Program-made: the position numbers and the translations under genes
Origin: Victivallales bacterium
GTDB lineage: Bacteria > Verrucomicrobiota > Lentisphaeria > Oligosphaerales > Lenti-02
Reading direction: 5' to 3'
DNA length: 6,796 bases
Assembly: GCA_018648945.1 (NCBI GenBank)
Contig: JABGQJ010000419.1
Location: 1-6,796 of the forward strand
Shown: positions 4,892-6,796 of the stretch, piece after piece
Numbering within the stretch: position 1 is the first letter of the stretch
Layout: every line of letters starts with the position of its first letter
The notes under the pieces: model-generated
Databases searched by the model: none
What the model was told of the DNA's origin: nothing
What the model saw: only the letters and a program-made list of their open reading frames with translations

Positions 4892-6796
4892 TCAGGGCGA
4901 GAGCAGGCACCAGCCAAGATCGGCTGGGTTCTCGGGGAACTGCATGAGCCGGGGTGGCAGGTCGGTGGGCACGCAGGGCCAGTGAAGCCGCTGGCAAGTG
5001 GTGCCGCCGGTGCCGTTGTCAAGAGGGATATGGCGCTGGACCATCAGACGGATCGGGCGGCCCGTGAAGACGCCGTCTGGCAATAGCCATTCCCAAGGCA
5101 GGCGGAGGGTGATGGACCAGAAGCCATTGCCGCAGTGGGAGGCGGCTTCCCAGGCGTAGTCTGGCGGCGTCTCGAAGGTCTGGTGGTAGCGCGCGCCAGC
5201 TGCACTCGCGTGGATTCGCCGGACCGGCCAGAGACGCTGGGGTTCGAGGCTGATCTGCACGCAGTCGTTCGTGTTGGGTAATACGGGCTCGGTATCCGCC
5301 GCCGCGGTTCGGATGGTTGCCATGTCGGGTTCGTTGCAGACGAAGCCAAGGTAGAGCGCGGCCTCGTCCCAGCATGCCCGCATACGGGTGTCGCGGCCCT
5401 CCATGGCAGCCGAAGCGGATGGCTCGCAGGCATGCACCTCGACTGGCTCACAGGCCGACCACTGGTCGCCGGCCACCCGGCCGTCCATCCGGGGTGGCTC
5501 TGGGCATCGGCGACAAGGCAGCAATGGCCCTTCGGGAGCGCGGGCGGTGTAGGCCGCAAACGGGTCCTGCCCCGCGCGGAGTGCCTGTTCCACCGGTGCG
5601 AATTCCTCCACCAGGAGTTGGTTGAGCAGGTCCACGCGCCAACGCAGCTTGGCGGGGTAGTAGATATGGCATTCCGAATCAGCCTGGAAACCGAGTCGCG
5701 AGTCGGCCTCCGCAAGCTCGAGCAGTCTGGCGCTGAGCTGCCCCTCCTCCACCACAAGTTCCCGCATCCGGCCAAGAAGATCGAGCCGGGTCGGGAGGTC
5801 CACCGCCCAGGCCAGCTGTTCGCGAAGTTGGTAGAAGCTCAGGATGTTGTGGCTGGAGCAGATTTGCAGGCCCACCGCTTCGCAGACGGCGATGTCCCGC
5901 CGGCGCGGGGGGTTGTCTGCATAGGCGGGGCGGAGCGGCTCCAGCAGCGCCATCCCTGCGGTCCAGCCTTCTTGCATGCGTCCACATAGCAGCAGGGCTT
6001 CCGCCAGGTTCAGGCCGTCGCCCAGGCACTCGCCGATGCGGTCGCCGGAAGGGGGGCGGTTGGCCCGGAATGGTGGCTGCAGGCCGCTGTCCCGAGGGAT
6101 GAGGTGCAAGGGCCAGACCGGGCCGTTGTTCATGGGAGAGTAGTAGCTGAAGATGCGGGAGAACGGGTAGTTCCGGTACGCCTTCCCGAAGAGTCGCCAG
6201 GCCTCGGCCACGGCCTGCTGGTTTCCTGGCCAATCGAGGGCCGCCAAACGCAGCATAAACGCGTTCTCGTCTGCTGGGAACGGCTCAAAGGAGAGTTCTC
6301 CTCCCGCCTGGGTCATGGGCGATGGGAAGCTACCGACCAGCCAGCACTGCATGACCGTGCCAACGCCCAGCTCACGGATGGCCCGGTACTTTCGCCACAG
6401 GTTCCCGGGAACGGGCACGAAGGGCACGGTCGCCATCTCGTAGGAACAGCTTGTCTGGATCTTGGCGCCGGTCTCTCGCCCCGCCGCCCGGGCGTTCTCC
6501 GCGCAGTCGCGGAAGAGCTGGCTTGGTCCGGGCCAGGCCAGCCAGTAGTCGTCGAGTCTGCGTGTCTTCCCAAGTTGCTCACACTCTCCGGCCGACTCGA
6601 AGTTGTGCATCAGGGTCACCCCCTCGGGGACGTGGGCCGCATAGTCGCGCGTCTTCTCGACACCCCAGACGAGGTACTGACTGTAGGGCCAGGCGATGAG
6701 CTGGGCGGCGGGTGCCGTTTCGTGCATGGCCTTTTGCATGATGGCGAGGGTATCGCTGAGCACGTCGTAGGGATCAAGCTCGCGGCAGCGCGGACA
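4892..6796 (-). CDS. Probable glycosidase-like protein with C-terminal CBM9/DOMON-like domain (N-terminus beyond right edge)
   Basis: The frame stays open to the window edge: codons before the GTG at 6763 read CPRCRELDPYD with no stop, so the true start lies outside and 634 residues are visible. The body (about 1-410) has alternating hydrophobic strand and helix segments resembling a TIM-barrel glycosidase region, including LIAWPYSQYLVWG (about 33-45), SCSYEM (116-121) and MQCWLVGSFPSPM (149-161), then a helical stretch. I cannot name a glycoside hydrolase family or its catalytic acids. From about residue 425 a CBM9/DOMON-like domain is recognisable: PPRMDGRVAGDQW, then ARACWDE-type ACWDEAALYLGFVCNEPD, NDCVQISLEP, and LRLPWEWLLP near the end. 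Such domains bind sugars and occur at the ends of secreted glycan-active proteins. No signal peptide can be judged. It converges on the pseudopilin gene. The C-terminal domain is fairly sure; the body is tentative. Confidence 0.6.
   Translation of the reverse strand, partial: CPRCRELDPYDVLSDTLAIMQKAMHETAPAAQLIAWPYSQYLVWGVEKTRDYAAHVPEGVTLMHNFESAGECEQLGKTRRLDDYWLAWPGPSQLFRDCAENARAAGRETGAKIQTSCSYEMATVPFVPVPGNLWRKYRAIRELGVGTVMQCWLVGSFPSPMTQAGGELSFEPFPADENAFMLRLAALDWPGNQQAVAEAWRLFGKAYRNYPFSRIFSYYSPMNNGPVWPLHLIPRDSGLQPPFRANRPPSGDRIGECLGDGLNLAEALLLCGRMQEGWTAGMALLEPLRPAYADNPPRRRDIAVCEAVGLQICSSHNILSFYQLREQLAWAVDLPTRLDLLGRMRELVVEEGQLSARLLELAEADSRLGFQADSECHIYYPAKLRWRVDLLNQLLVEEFAPVEQALRAGQDPFAAYTARAPEGPLLPCRRCPEPPRMDGRVAGDQWSACEPVEVHACEPSASAAMEGRDTRMRACWDEAALYLGFVCNEPDMATIRTAAADTEPVLPNTNDCVQISLEPQRLWPVRRIHASAAGARYHQTFETPPDYAWEAASHCGNGFWSITLRLPWEWLLPDGVFTGRPIRLMVQRHIPLDNGTGGTTCQRLHWPCVPTDLPPRLMQFPENPADLGWCLLSP

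Noticed and set aside
5044..5775. 243-codon minus-strand frame overlapping the CBM9-like gene
   Set aside because: It is the alternative frame of the real gene; the translation is Arg-, Pro- and Ser-rich with no domain, whereas the other frame carries the CBM9-like motifs.
6761..6763. GTG at 6763 as the true start of the glycosidase-like gene
   Set aside because: The frame stays open upstream to the window edge and encodes CPRCRELDPYD in keeping with the rest of the protein, so this codon is most likely an internal Val.

Overview
The window looks like part of a GC-rich bacterial chromosome, most likely from the PVC group (Lentisphaerota, Kiritimatiellota, Verrucomicrobiota or relatives). The clearest taxonomic sign is the pseudopilin-like protein at 4109-4792. 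It has the [15 protein letters not shown] helix, then ASMLLPAL and an AR.KAR segment, and ends with an exact H-X9-DG motif. That architecture is greatly expanded in these phyla. Secreted carbohydrate-active proteins with carbohydrate-binding domains fit the same lifestyle. This assignment rests on family resemblance only; no marker gene is present.

Layout. (1) Minus strand, 1-1768: a class III PLP-dependent aminotransferase (248-1768) followed by the first 79 codons of a DeoR-family repressor that runs off the left edge. The two are linked by an unusual junction made of two consecutive ATGA overlaps around a five-codon mini-ORF. (2) 1769-2015: a divergent intergenic region rich in dyad symmetry, with a possible aminotransferase promoter. 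(3) Plus strand, 2016-3851: an exported protein with an N-terminal CBM4/9-like domain and a C-terminal SGNH/GDSL hydrolase domain. (4) 3852-4108: an intergenic region with three hairpins, then a sigma70-like promoter and a leader hairpin. (5) Plus strand, 4109-4792: the pseudopilin-like protein. (6) 4793-4891: a convergent gap with an 11-bp-arm hairpin, probably a two-way terminator. (7) Minus strand, 4892-6796: a large protein cut by the right edge, with a probable glycosidase-like body and a C-terminal CBM9/DOMON-like domain.

How the genes may work together (inference). The exported esterase-like hydrolase and the CBM9-bearing protein suggest deacylation and breakdown of complex glycans outside the cytoplasm. 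The aminotransferase and DeoR regulator form a cytoplasmic module, possibly for sugar or amino-sugar metabolism, since DeoR proteins usually sense phosphorylated sugars. The pseudopilin-like protein belongs to a class often found beside such enzymes in PVC genomes, but its function is unknown. I see no tRNA, rRNA, CRISPR array, insertion sequence or phage gene. The most unusual signals are the double-ATGA junction, the dyad-rich divergent intergenic region, the Ser at position -1 of the pseudopilin cleavage site, and non-canonical active-site residues in the hydrolase and the aminotransferase.
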